From Aristolochia californica (lineage: Eukaryota; Streptophyta; Magnoliopsida; Piperales; Aristolochiaceae): a stretch of DNA of 64,000 nucleotides. The position numbers and the translations under genes were made by a program. Under the pieces are notes generated by a model that had not been told where the DNA came from, did not search any database, and saw only the letters and a list, made by a program, of their open reading frames with translations. The stretch is taken from NCBI GenBank assembly GCA_029961685.1, contig JARWKL010000007.1, positions 23,817,013-23,881,012 of the forward strand, read 5' to 3'. The number at the start of each line of letters is the position of its first letter. Position 1 is the first letter of the stretch. Positions 25,501 through 36,198 of this stretch are shown one piece after another.

Positions 25501-28500
25501 CCCGCCTCCCCTTTTTCCTGACGATTGCAAAACCTGAGATATAAAAACGAAAAAGTGCTTACAATCCCTAAAAATTACAGACAATATTTGGAATTATCTC
25601 TCTCTACACTTGTGCATTGTGCATTTCCGTTATAGATGTACACTTTTTTCTTAAATCAAAACTTTGAGTGTTTCGCTCACCCATCATCCCGTATACAAAA
25701 AAAGGCTAATAGATAACAACAAAATGAAAATTTTATAGTTGATGTATGGAAAAAATTTAAAACAATAAAAAAATTAAAAAAAGAAAATTTATTCACACAC
25801 CACAAATGAAATTCCACTAGTCCAAAACTAATATCTTGGAATTTTAAATGATGGAGATTTTTTCTACACATCTTTTAAAAATGGATATGCATGCTAAAAA
25901 CATGTTAAAGATTCAAATGACTTATGGATCCAAAGCTTTTATGGAGAATAACAAACCCTCATTAAATTCTCAAGTGAATGTGCGGTGGGATATTTGCCCG
26001 AATCAAACAAGCCATTATTTTGCCCATTTTCAAAAACTTTACCTAACAATCTTAGATGATTGTAAAGTGATTTGTCGTCCTTAACGGGCTATATTTTTGT
26101 AAGAAATGATTATGGATTGGAAGTCAACACTCAGATAAAAATCGCCCGCCTCCCCCTTTTCCCGACGATTCCAAAACATTAGATATAAAAATGAAAAAGT
26201 GCTTACGGTTCCTAAAAATTATAGACACTTTTTGGAATTATCTCTCTCTACATTTGTGCATTGTGCATTTCCATTTTAGACGTACACTTTTTTCGTAAAT
26301 CAGAACTTTGAGTTTCCGCTCTCCCTTCATCCCGTATACAGAAAAGGCAAATAGATCACAACAAAATAAAAATTTTATAGTTGATATATGGAAAAAATTT
26401 AAAAAAATAACTAATGTAAATAAAAAAATATTTATTCACACACCACAAATGAAGAAATAAGTTTTGTTATCCAAGTTTGGGAAATTCCATTAGTCCAACC
26501 CTAATAGCTTGGAATTTTACGTGAAGGAGATTTTTTCTACACATGTTTTAAAAATGGATATGCATGTTTGAAACATATTAAAGATTCAAATGACCTATGG
26601 ATCCAAATATTTTAAATAGAATAACAAACGCTCATTAAATTCTCAAGTGAAGCAGTGGGATATTTACCCGAGTCTAACAAGTCATTATTTTGTCCATTTT
26701 GAAAAATTTGACCTAACAATCATAGATGATTGTAAAGTGATTTATCATGCGTAACGGGCTATATTTTTGTAAGAAATGACTTATGGATTGCAATTCAACA
26801 CTCAGTTAAAAATCCTCCGCCAACCATTTTTTTCGACGATTGCAAAACCTGAAATGTAAAAACTAAAAAGATCTTACAATACCTAAAAATTTCAGACACT
26901 CTTCGGAATTATCACTCTCTACATTTGTGCATTGTGCTTTTCCAATTTAGATGTTCACTTTTTTCTTAAATCAAAACATTGAGTTTTCGCTCTTCCTTCA
27001 TCCCGAAAACAAAAAAGGCAAAAAGCTCACCACAAAATAAAAAATTTATAGTTGATGTATGGAAAAAATTTAAAACAATAACAAATGTAAATAAAGAAAA
27101 TTTATTCATACAACACAAATGAACACAAAAGTTTTGTTATACAAGTTTGGAAAATTCCACTAGTTTAACCCTAATAGCTTGGAATTTTACAAGAAAGAGA
27201 TTTCTTCTACACATATTTTAAAAATGGATATACATGTTTGAAACATGTTAAAGATGTAAATGAGCTATGAATGCAAAGCTTTCAAAGAAAATAACAAATG
27301 CTCATTAAATTCTCAAGTGAACTTGCGGTGGGATATTTACCAAAGTCAAACATGCAATTATTTTGCCCATTTGTAAAAAGCTAACATAATAATCATAGAT
27401 GATTGTAAAGTGATTTACCATGCATAACGGGCTATATTTTTGTAAGAAATGACTTTTGGATTGGGAGTCAACACTTAGTTAAAAATCCCTCACCTCCCTC
27501 TTATCCCGACAATTGCAAAATCTGAGATATAAAAAAAAAATTGCTTACAATCCCTAAAAATTAAATACACTCTTTGGAATTATCCCTGTCTACATTTTTG
27601 CATTGTGCATTTCCGTTTTAGATGTACACATTTTTCTTAAATCAAAACTTCGAGTTTATCGCTATCCCTTCATCCCGTGAACAAAAAAAGGCAAATATAT
27701 CACAACAAAATGAAAATTTTATAGTTGATGTACGGGAAAAATTTAAAACAATAAAAAAAGTAAATAAAGAAAATTTATTCACACACCACAAAAGAACACA
27801 AAAGTTCTGTTATCCAAGTTTGGGAAATTCCACTAGTGCAACACTAATATCTTGGAATTTTACATGAAGGAGATTTTTTCTACACATGTTTTAAAAATGG
27901 ATATGCATGCTAGAAACATGTTAAAGATTCAAATGACCTATGGATCCAAAGCTTTTAAAGAGAATAACAAACCCTCATTAAATTCTCAAGTGAACTTGCG
28001 GTGGGATATTTGCCTGAGTCAAACAAACCATTATTTTGCCCATTTTCAAAAAGTTCACCTAACAATCATAGATGATTGTAAAAAGATTTTTCATGCGTAA
28101 CGGGCTATATTTTTTTAAGAAATGACTTATGGATTGGAAGTCCTCAGTTAAAAATCGCCCGCTTCCCCCTTTTTCCGACGATTGCAAAACATTAGATATA
28201 AAAACGAAAAAGTGCTTATGGTCCCTAAAATTATAGACACTCTTTGGAATTATCTCTCTCTACGTTTGTGCACTGTGCATTTCCATTTTAGATTTACACT
28301 TTTTTCGTAAGTCAGAACTATGAGTTTTCGCTCTCCCTTCATCCCGTAAACAGAAAAAGCAAATAGATCACAACAAAATAAAAATTTTATAGTAGATGTG
28401 TGGAAAAAATTTAAAACAATAACTAATGTAAATAAAAAATATTTATTCACACAACACAAATGAACACATAAGTTTTTTTATCCATGTTTGGGAAATTCCA

Positions 28501-29923
28501 TTAGTCTAACCCTAATAGCTTGGAATTTTACATGAAGGAGATTTTTTCTACACATGTTTTAAAAATGGATATGCATGCTTGAAACTTGTTAAAGATTCAA
28601 ATGACCTATGGATTCAAAGCTTTTAGAGAGAGTAACAAACGCACAAAAAATTCTCAAGTGAATGTGCGGAGCATATTTACCCGAGTCTAACAAGTCATTA
28701 TTTTACCCATTTTCTAAAATTTGACCTAACAATCATAGATGATTGTAAAGTGATTTATCATGCATAACGGGCTATATTTTTGTAAGAAATGATTGCAATT
28801 CAACACTCAGTTAAAAATCCTCCGCCACCCATTTTTTCCGACGATTGCAAAAATGGAAATATAAAAACTAAAAAGAGCTTACAATCCCTAAAAATTACAA
28901 ACACTCTTAGGAATTATCTCTGTCTACATTTGTGCATTGTGCTTTTCCATTTTAGATGTACACATTTTTCTTAAATAAAAAACTTTGAGTTTGCGCTCTC
29001 CATTCATCCTGAAAACAAAAAAGGCAAAAAGCACACAACAAAATAAAAAATTTATAGTTGATGTATGGTAAAAATTTAAAACAATAACAAATGTAAATAA
29101 AGAAAATTTATTCACACAACACAAATGAACACAAAAGTTTTGTTATCCAAGTTTGGGAAATTCCACTAGTTTAATCCTAATAGATTGGAATTTTACAAGA
29201 AAGAGATTTCTTCTACACATGTTTTAAAAATGAATATGCATGTTTGAAGCCTGTTAAAGATGCAAATGAGCTATGGATGCAAAGCTTTTAAAGAGAATAA
29301 CAAACGCTCAATGAATTCTCAAGTGAACTTGCGGTGGGATATTTACCCGAGTCAAACATGCCATTATTTTTCCCATTTGCAAAAAGCTGACATAATAATC
29401 ATAGATGATTGTAAAGTGATTTATCATGTGTAACAGGCTCTATTTTTGTAAGACATGACTTTTGGATTGGGAGTCAACACTCAGTTAAAAATCCCCTACC
29501 TCCCCCTTTTCCCGACGATTGCAAACCTTGAGATATAAAAACAAAAAAGTGCTTACAATCCCTAAAAATTACAGACACTCTTTGGAATTATCACTCTCTA
29601 CATTTTTGCATTGTGCATTTCCGTTTTAGATGTACAAATTTTTCTTACATCAAAAGTTCATGTTTTTCGCTCTCCCTTCATCCCGTAAAAAAAAAGGCAA
29701 ATAGATGACAACAAAATGATAATTTTATAATTGATATACGCAAAAACATTAAAAAAATAAAAAAATTAAATAAAGAAAATTGATTCACACACCACAAATG
29801 AACACAAAAGTTTTTTTATCCATGTTTGCGAAATTCCACTAGTCCAACACTAATATCTTGGAATTTTACATGAAGAAGATTTTTTCTACACACGTTTTAA
29901 AAATGGATATGCATGCTAGAAAC

Positions 29924-30429
29924 ATGTTAAAGATTCTAATGACCTATGGATCCAAACCTTTTAAAGAGAATAAAAAATGCTCATTAAATTCTCAAGTGAA
30001 CGGGCGCCTCCCCCTTTTCCCGACGATTGCAAAACATTAGATATAAAAATCAAAAAGTGCTTATGGTCCCAAAAAATTACAGACACTCTTTGGAATTATG
30101 TCTCTCCACATTTGTGCATTGTGCATTTCCATTTTAAATGTACACATTTTTCCAAGATCAGAACTTTGAGTTTCCGCTCTCCCTTCATCCCGTAAACAGA
30201 AAAGGTAAATAGATCACAACAAAATAAAAATTTTATAGTTGATGTGTGTAAACATTTAAAAAAATAACTAATGTAAATAAAAAATATTTATCATACACCA
30301 CAAATGAATACAAAAGTTTTATTTTCAAAGTTTGGGAAATTCAATTAGTCCAACCCTAATAGCTTGCAATTTTACATGAAGGAGATTTTTTCTACACATG
30401 TTTTAAAAATGGATATGCATGGTTGAAAC
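29924..30429 (+). repeat. C monomer with 167-bp internal deletion
   Basis: Only 506 bp separate this anchor from the next. At about 30,006 the text goes from CAAGTGAACGGGCG straight to CCTCCCCCTTTTCCCG, removing most of the core including the CAATCAT palindrome and the CTCAGTT segment. The breakpoints lie in short CG-rich sequences. Confidence 0.87.
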
Positions 30430-30574
30430 ATGTTAAAGATTCAAATGACCTATGGATCCAAAGCTTTTAAAGAGAATAACAAACGCTCATTAAATTCTCA
30501 AGTGAACGTGCGGTGGGATATTTACCCGAGTCTAACAAGTCATTATTTTGCCCATTTTCAAAAATTTAACCTAA

Positions 30575-30590
30575 CAATCATATATGATTG
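30575..30590. repeat. 16-bp palindrome in monomer core (example copy)
   Basis: CAATCATATATGATTG is a perfect palindrome. In most A and C units it reads CAATCAT-AG-ATGATTG (7-bp arms, 2-bp centre), and in B units AATCAT-AG-ATGATT. It lies about 145 bp after the anchor, and nearly every copy keeps it. It could form a small hairpin or bind a symmetric dimeric protein; no function can be assigned from sequence. Confidence 0.85.
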
Positions 30591-33125
30591 TAAAGTGATT
30601 TATCATGCGAATGGGCTATATTTTTGTAAGAAATGACTTATGGATTGCAATTCAACACTCAGTTAAAAATCCTCCGCTACCCATTTTTTCGGACGATTAC
30701 AAAAACTGAGGTATAAAAACTAAAAAGAGCTTACAATCCCTAAAAATTACAGACACTCTTCGGAATTATCACTCTCTACATTTGTGCATTGTGCTTTTCC
30801 ATTTTTTATGTACACTTTTTTCTTAAATCAGAACTTTGAGTTTTCGCTCCCCCTTCATCCTGAAAAAAAAAAGGCAAAAAACTCACAAAAAAATAAAAAA
30901 TTTATAGTTGATGTATGGAAAAAATTTAAAACAATAACAAATGTAAATAAATAAAATTTATTCACACAACACAAATGAACGCAAAAGTTTTGTTATCCAA
31001 GTTTGGGAAATTCCACTAGTTTAACCCTAATAGATTGGAATTTTACAAGAAAGAGATTTCTTCTACACATGTTTTAAAAATGGATATGCATGTTTGAAAC
31101 ATGTTAAAGATTCAAATGAGCTATGGATGCAAAGCTTTTAAAGAGAATAACAAATGCTCAATGAATTCTCAAGTGAACTTGCGGTGGGATATTTACCCGA
31201 GTCAAACATGCCATTATTTCGCCCATTTTCAAAAAGCTGACATAATAATCATAGATGATTGTAAAGTGATTTATCATACGTAACGGGCTATATTTTTGTA
31301 AGAAATGACTTTTTGATTGATAGTCAACACTCAGTTAAAAATCCCCCGCCTCTCCCTTTTCCCGACGATTGCAAAACCTGAGATATAAAAACAAAAAGTG
31401 CTTACAATCCCTAAAAATTACAGACATTCGTTGTAATTATCTCTCTCTACATTTGTGCATTGTGCATTTCCGTTTTAGATGGATACAATTTTCATTAATC
31501 AAAACTTCGAGTTTTTCGCTCTCCCTTTATCCCATAAACAAAAAAAAAGGCAAATAGATGACAACAAAATGATAATTTTGATAATTGATGTACGCAAAAA
31601 CTTTAAAACAATAAAAAATTAAATAAATAAAATTTATTCACACACCAAAAATGAACACAAAAGTTTTGTTATCCATGTTTGGGAAATTCCACTGGTCCAA
31701 CACTAATAGCTTGGAATTTTACATAAAGGAGATTTTTTCTACACAAGTTTTAAAAATGGATATGCACGCTTGATACATGTTAAATATTCAAATGACCTAT
31801 GGATCCAAAGCTTTTAAAGGGAATAACAAACGCTCATTAAATTCTCAAGTGAACGTGCGGTGGGATATTTACTCGAGTCTAACAAGTCATTATTTTGCCC
31901 ATTTTCAAAAATTAGACCAAACAATCATAGATGATTGTAAAGTGATTTATCATGCGTAATGGGCTATATTTTTGTAAGAAATCACTTATGGATTGCAATT
32001 CAACAGTCAGTTAAAAATCCTCCGCTACCCATTTTTCTGGACGATTGCAAAACCTGAGATATAATAACTAAAAAGAGCTTACAATCCCTAAAAATTACAG
32101 ACACTCTTCGAAATTATCACTCTCTACATTTGTGCATTGTGCTTTTACATTTTAGATGTACACTTTTTTCTTAAATCAAAACTTTGAGTTTTCGCTCTCG
32201 CTTCATCCCGAAAACTAAAAAGGCAAAAAGCTCACAACAAAATAAAAAATTTATAGTTGATGTATGGAAAAAATTTAAAACAATAACAAATGTAAATAAA
32301 GAAAATTTATTCACACAACACAAATGAACACAAAAGTTTTGTTATCCGAGTTTGGGAAATTCCACTAGTTTAAACCTAATAGATTGGAATTTTAGAAGAA
32401 AGAGATTTCTTCTACACATGTTTTAAAAATGGATATGCATGTTTGAAACATGTTAAAGATGCAAATGAGCTATGGATGCAAAGATTTTAAAGAGAATAAC
32501 AAACGGTCAATGAATTTTCAAGTGAACGTGCCGTGGGATATTTATCCGAGTCAAACATACCCTTATTTTGCCCATTTGCAAAAAGCTAACATAATAATCG
32601 TAGATGATTGTAAAGTGATTTATCATGCGTAACGGGCTATAGTTTTTTAAGAAATGACTTTTGGATTGGGAGTCAACACTTAGTGAAAAATCCCCTGCCT
32701 CCCCCTTTTCCCGACGATCGGGAAACCTGAGATATAAAAACGAAAAAGTACTAACAATCCCTAAAAATTACAGACACTCTTTGGAATTATCTCTCTCTAC
32801 ATTTGTGCATTGTGTATTTCTGTTTTACATGCACACATTTTTCTTCAATAAAAAGTTTGAGTTTTTCGCTCTCCCTTCATCCCGTAAACAAAAAAAAGGC
32901 AAATAGATGACAACAAAATGATAATTTTATAATTGATGTACGCGAAAACTTTAAAACAATAAAAAAAGTAAATAATCAAAATTTATTCACACACCATAAA
33001 TGAACTCAAAAGTTTTGTTATCCATGTTTGGGAAATTTCACTAGTCCAACACTAATATCTTGGAATTTTACATGAAGGAGATTTCTTCTACACATGTTTT
33101 AAAAATGGATATGCATGCTAGAAAC

Positions 33126-33797
33126 ATGTTAAAGATTATAATAACCTATGGATCCAAACCTTTTAAATAGAATAACAAAAGCTCATTAAATTCTCAAGTG
33201 AACGTGCGGTGGGATATTTGCCCGAGTCAAACAAGCCATTATTTTGCCCATTTTCAAAAAGTTGACCTAACAATCATAGATGGTTGTAAAGTGATTTGTC
33301 ATGCGTAACGGGCTATATCTTTGTAAGAAATGACTTATGGATTGGAAGTCAACACTCAGTTAAAAATCGCCCGCCTCCCCCTTTTCCCGACTATTGCAAA
33401 ACATTAGATATAAAAACGAAAAACTGCTTATGGTCCCAAAAAATTACAGACACTCTTTAGAATTATCTCTCTCCACATTTGTGCATTGAGCATTTGCATT
33501 TTAGATGTACACGTTTTTTCTAGATCCGAACTTTGAGTTTTCGCTCTCCCTTCATCCCGTAAACAGAAAAGGTAAATAGATCACAACAAAATTAAAATTT
33601 TATAGTTGATGTGTGGAAAAATTTAAAACAATCACTATTGTAAATAAAAAATATTTATTCATACACCACAAATGAACACAAAAGTTTTGTTATCCAAGTT
33701 TTGAAAATTCCACTAGTTTAACACTAATAGCTTGGAATTTTGCAAGAAAGAGATTTCGTCCACACATGTTTTAAAAATGGATATGCATGTTTGAAAC
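33126..33797 (+). repeat. Reference C-type monomer (672 bp)
   Basis: C core diagnostics are GATATTTGCCCGAGTCAAAC, CAAGCC, AAAGTTGACC and GATTTGTCATG, with GGATCC present. The tail has GGATTGGAAGTC and CGCCCGCCTCCCCC, then GTGTGG and AACCCTAATAGC-like sequence leading into an A unit. This copy belongs to a C subtype in which the usual GGTCCCTAAAAATT has become GGTCCCAAAAAATT, followed by TCTCTCCAC. Confidence 0.88.
33409..33416 (+). promoter_or_regulatory. TATA-like motif (weak, example copy)
   Basis: TATAAAAA in the context TTAGATATAAAAACGAA recurs in most units about 285 bp after the anchor. It resembles a TATA box, but in sequence this AT-rich such strings are expected by chance, and nothing here shows transcription. 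Confidence 0.2.
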
Positions 33798-33801
33798 ATG
33801 T
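33764..33801. repeat. 38-bp inverted repeat at the anchor (example copy)
   Basis: ACATGTTT (33764-33771) and AAACATGT (33794-33801) are exact reverse complements separated by 22 bp that contain ATGCAT. The arrangement recurs at nearly every anchor on both strands, with occasional arm mutations (for example AAACATAT at 26,571). Confidence 0.85.
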
Positions 33802-33821
33802 TAAAGATTCAAATGACCTAT

Positions 33822-33834
33822 GGATCCAAAGCTT
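33822..33834. other. Adjacent BamHI and HindIII sites (A and C types)
   Basis: GGATCC (33822-33827) and AAGCTT (33829-33834) are one base apart in A and C cores. B cores have GGATGC instead but usually keep AAGCTT. The sites distinguish the monomer types. Confidence 0.85.
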
Positions 33835-34107
33835 TTAAAGAGAATAACAAACGCTCATTAAATTCTCAATTGAACGGGCGGTGGGATATTTACCCGAATC
33901 TAACAAGTCTTTCTTTTGCCCATTTTATAAAATTAGACCTAACAATCATAGATGATTGTAAAGTGATTTATCATGCGTAACGGGCTATATTTTCGTAAGA
34001 AATGACTTATGGATTGCAATTCAACACTCAGTTAAAAATCCTCCGCTACCCATTTTTCCGGACGATTGCAAAATCTGAGATATAAAAACTAAAAAGAGAT
34101 TACAATC

Positions 34108-34400
34108 CCTAAAAATTACAGACACTCTTCGGAATTATCACTCTCTACATTTGTGCATTGTGCTTTTCCAATTTAGATGTACACTTTTTTCTTAAATCAA
34201 AACTTTGAGTTTTCACTCTCCCTTCATCCCGAAAGCAAAAAAGGCAAAAAGCTCACAACAAAATAAAAATTTTATAGTTGATGGATGGAAAAAATTTAAA
34301 ACAATAACAAATGTAAATAAAGAAAATTTATTCACACAACACAAATGAACACAAAAGTTTTGTTATCCATGTTTGGGAAATTCCACTAGTTTAACCCTAA
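34108..34400 (+). repeat. Pair of CCCTAA-type motifs in monomer (example A copy)
   Basis: CCCTAAA (34108-34114, in ACAATCCCTAAAAATT) and AACCCTAA (34393-34400) lie in direct orientation about 287 bp apart. Each is the size of one plant-type telomere heptamer, but they are single motifs, not arrays. Both mark rearrangement points in this window. Confidence 0.75.
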
Positions 34401-34470
34401 TAGATTGGAATTTTAGAAGAAAGAGATTTCTTCTACACATGTTTTAAAAATGGATATGCATGTTTGAAAC

Positions 34471-35145
34471 ATGTTAAAGATGCAAATGAGCTATGGATGC
34501 AAAGCTTTTAAAGAGAATAACAAACACTCAATGAATTCTCAAGTGAACTTGCGGTGGGATATTTATCCGAGTCAAACATGCCATTATTTTGCCCATTTGC
34601 AAAAAGCTGACATAATAATCATAGATGATTGTAATGTGATTTTTATGCGTAACGGGCAATATTTTTGTAAGAAATGACTTTTGGATTGGGAGTCAACACT
34701 CAGCTAAAAATCCCCCGCCTCCCCCTTCTCCCGACCATTGTAATACCTCATATATAAAAACAAAAAAGTGCTTACAATCCCTAAAAATTACAGACACTCT
34801 TTGGAATTATCTCTCTCTACATTTGTGCATTGTGCATTTCCATTTTAGATGTACACATTTTTCTTAAATCAAAAGTTCGAGTTTTTCGCTCTCCCTTCAT
34901 CCCGTAAAATAAAAAAAGGCAAATCGATGACAACAAAATGATAATTTTATAATTGATGTACACAAAAACTTTAAAACAATAACAAACATAAATAAAGAAA
35001 ATTTATTCACACACCACAAATGAACACAAAAGTTTTGTTATCCATGTTTGGGAAATTCCACTAGTCCAACACTAATATCTTGAAATTTTACATGAAGGAG
35101 ATTTTTTCTACACATGTTTTAAAAATGGGTATGCATGCTAGAAAC
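34471..35145 (+). repeat. Reference B-type monomer (675 bp)
   Basis: B core diagnostics are GATGCAAATGAGCTATGGATGC (18 of these bases are conserved across B copies), AACTTGCGG, CATGCCATT, TTTGCAAAAAGCTGAC and ATAATAATCAT. The BamHI site of A and C is changed to GGATGC. The tail has GGATTGGGAGTC, CCCCCGCCTCCCCC and AAAAGTTCGAG, and ends with CTAGTCCAACACTAATATC before the next C unit. Confidence 0.88.
34712..34732 (-). repeat. G-run patch on the minus strand (example B copy)
   Basis: The plus strand has C runs of 5, 2, 5 and 3 within 21 bp (CCCCCGCC, TCCCCC, CTTCTCCC), so the complement holds closely spaced G runs. It is the only GC-rich patch of an otherwise AT-rich unit. B and C copies have it (C example 33368-33387); A copies have a weaker CCTCCG/CACCCA version. 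Confidence 0.8.
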
Positions 35146-35814
35146 ATGTTAAAGATTCTAATGACCTATGGATCCAAACCTTTTAAAGAGAATAACAAAC
35201 GCTCATTAAATTCTCAAGTGAACGTGCGGTGGGATATTTGCCCGAGTCAAACAAGCCATTATTTTCCCATTTTCAAAAAGTTGACCTAACAATCATAGAT
35301 GATTTTAAAGTGATTTGTCATGCGTAACGGGCTATATCTTTTTAAGAAATGACTTATGGATTGGAAGTCAACACTCAGTTAAAAATCGCCCGCCTCCCCC
35401 TTTTCCCGATGATTGCAAATCATTAGATATAAAAACGAAAAAGTACATATGGTCCCAAAAAATTACAGACACTCTTTGGAATTATCTCTCTCCACATTTG
35501 TGCATTGTGCATTCCCATTTTAGATGTACACTTTTTTCCTAGATTGGAACTTTGAGTTTTCGCTCTCCCTTCATCCCATAAACCGAAAAGGCAAATAGAT
35601 CACAAAAAAAAAAAATTTATAGTTGATGTGTGGAAAAATTTAAAACAATAACTAATGTAAATAATAAATACTTATTCATACACCACAAATGAATAGAAAA
35701 GTTTTGTTATCCAAGTTTTGGAAATTCCATTAGTCCAACCCTAATAGCTTGGAATTTTACAACAAGTAGATTTTTTCTACACATGATTTAAAAATGGATA
35801 TGCTTGGTTGAAAC

Positions 35815-36198
35815 ATGTTAAAGATTCAAATGACCTATGGATCCAAAGCTTTTAAAGAGAATAACAAACGCTCATTAAACTCTCAAGTGAACGTGCGGTG
35901 GGATATTTACCCGAGTCTAACAAGTCATTATTTTGCCCATTTTCAAAAATTAGACCTAATAATCATAGATGATTGTAAAGTGATTTATCATGCGTAACGG
36001 GCTATATTTTTGTAAGAAATCACTTATGGATTCGAAGTCATCACTCAGTTAAAAATCCCCCACCTGCCCCTCTTCCGGACGATTGCAAAACCTTCGATAT
36101 AAAACAAAAAATTGCTTACAATCCCTAATAGCTTGGAATTTTACGAGTAAGAGATTTCTTCTACACATGTTTTAAAAATGGATATGCATGTTTGAAAC
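35815..36198 (+). repeat. A monomer with 289-bp deletion between CCCTAA motifs
   Basis: The unit is only 384 bp long. ACAATCCCTAA (normally followed by AAATTACAG) passes directly into TAGCTTGGAATTTTAC, which normally follows TTTAACCCTAA. A single CCCTAA (36123-36128) remains at the join. In the intact A unit at 33798 the two motifs lie 287 bp apart, matching the loss. Confidence 0.9.

Larger units (their letters stand above)
22566..31776 (+). repeat. A-B-C trimer higher-order repeat run
   Basis: Order is strict: A 22566, B 23239, C 23911, A 24584, B 25257, C 25902, A 26575, B 27245, C 27918, A 28586, B 29251, C 29924 (truncated), A 30430, B 31101. Same-type distances are about 1,991-2,018 bp. 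Unit 23239 has a degenerate anchor (CCAGTGAAAG). The 25257-25902 interval is 645 bp because about 28 bp are missing near 25,809 (CACAAATGA joined to AATTCCAC). Confidence 0.88.
33798..34470 (+). repeat. Reference A-type monomer (673 bp)
   Basis: A core diagnostics are GACCTATGGATCCAAAGC, TTTACCCGA followed by TCTAACAAGTC, and GATTTATCATGCG. The tail has GGATTGCAATTCAACAC, the C/G-poorer patch CCTCCG followed by CTACCC, AAAGAGATTAC (normally AAAGAGCTTAC), CCCGAAA and GGCAAAAAGCTC. The A tail ends with TTTAACCCTAATAG and ACAAGAAAGAG..., the version that leads into a B unit. Confidence 0.88.
31777..36198 (+). repeat. Second trimer run, distinct C subtype
   Basis: Anchors are A 31777, B 32450, C 33126, A 33798, B 34471, C 35146 and A 35815 (truncated). 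A-to-A and B-to-B distances are 2,017 and 2,021 bp. B tails here carry GATGACAACAAAATG and TAATTGATGTAC, and the C units carry AAACCTTTTAAA and TATGGTCCCAAAAAATT. These changes are shared with units at 29.7-30.1 kb and 42.6-43.3 kb, so this is a subfamily of the trimer. Confidence 0.86.

Noticed and set aside
34108..34400. CCCTAAA and AACCCTAA as interstitial telomere sequence
   Set aside because: Each is a single heptamer-sized motif with no tandem telomeric repetition. A 7-mer in a 672-bp AT-rich unit is weak evidence, so I treat them only as monomer landmarks and breakpoint sites.
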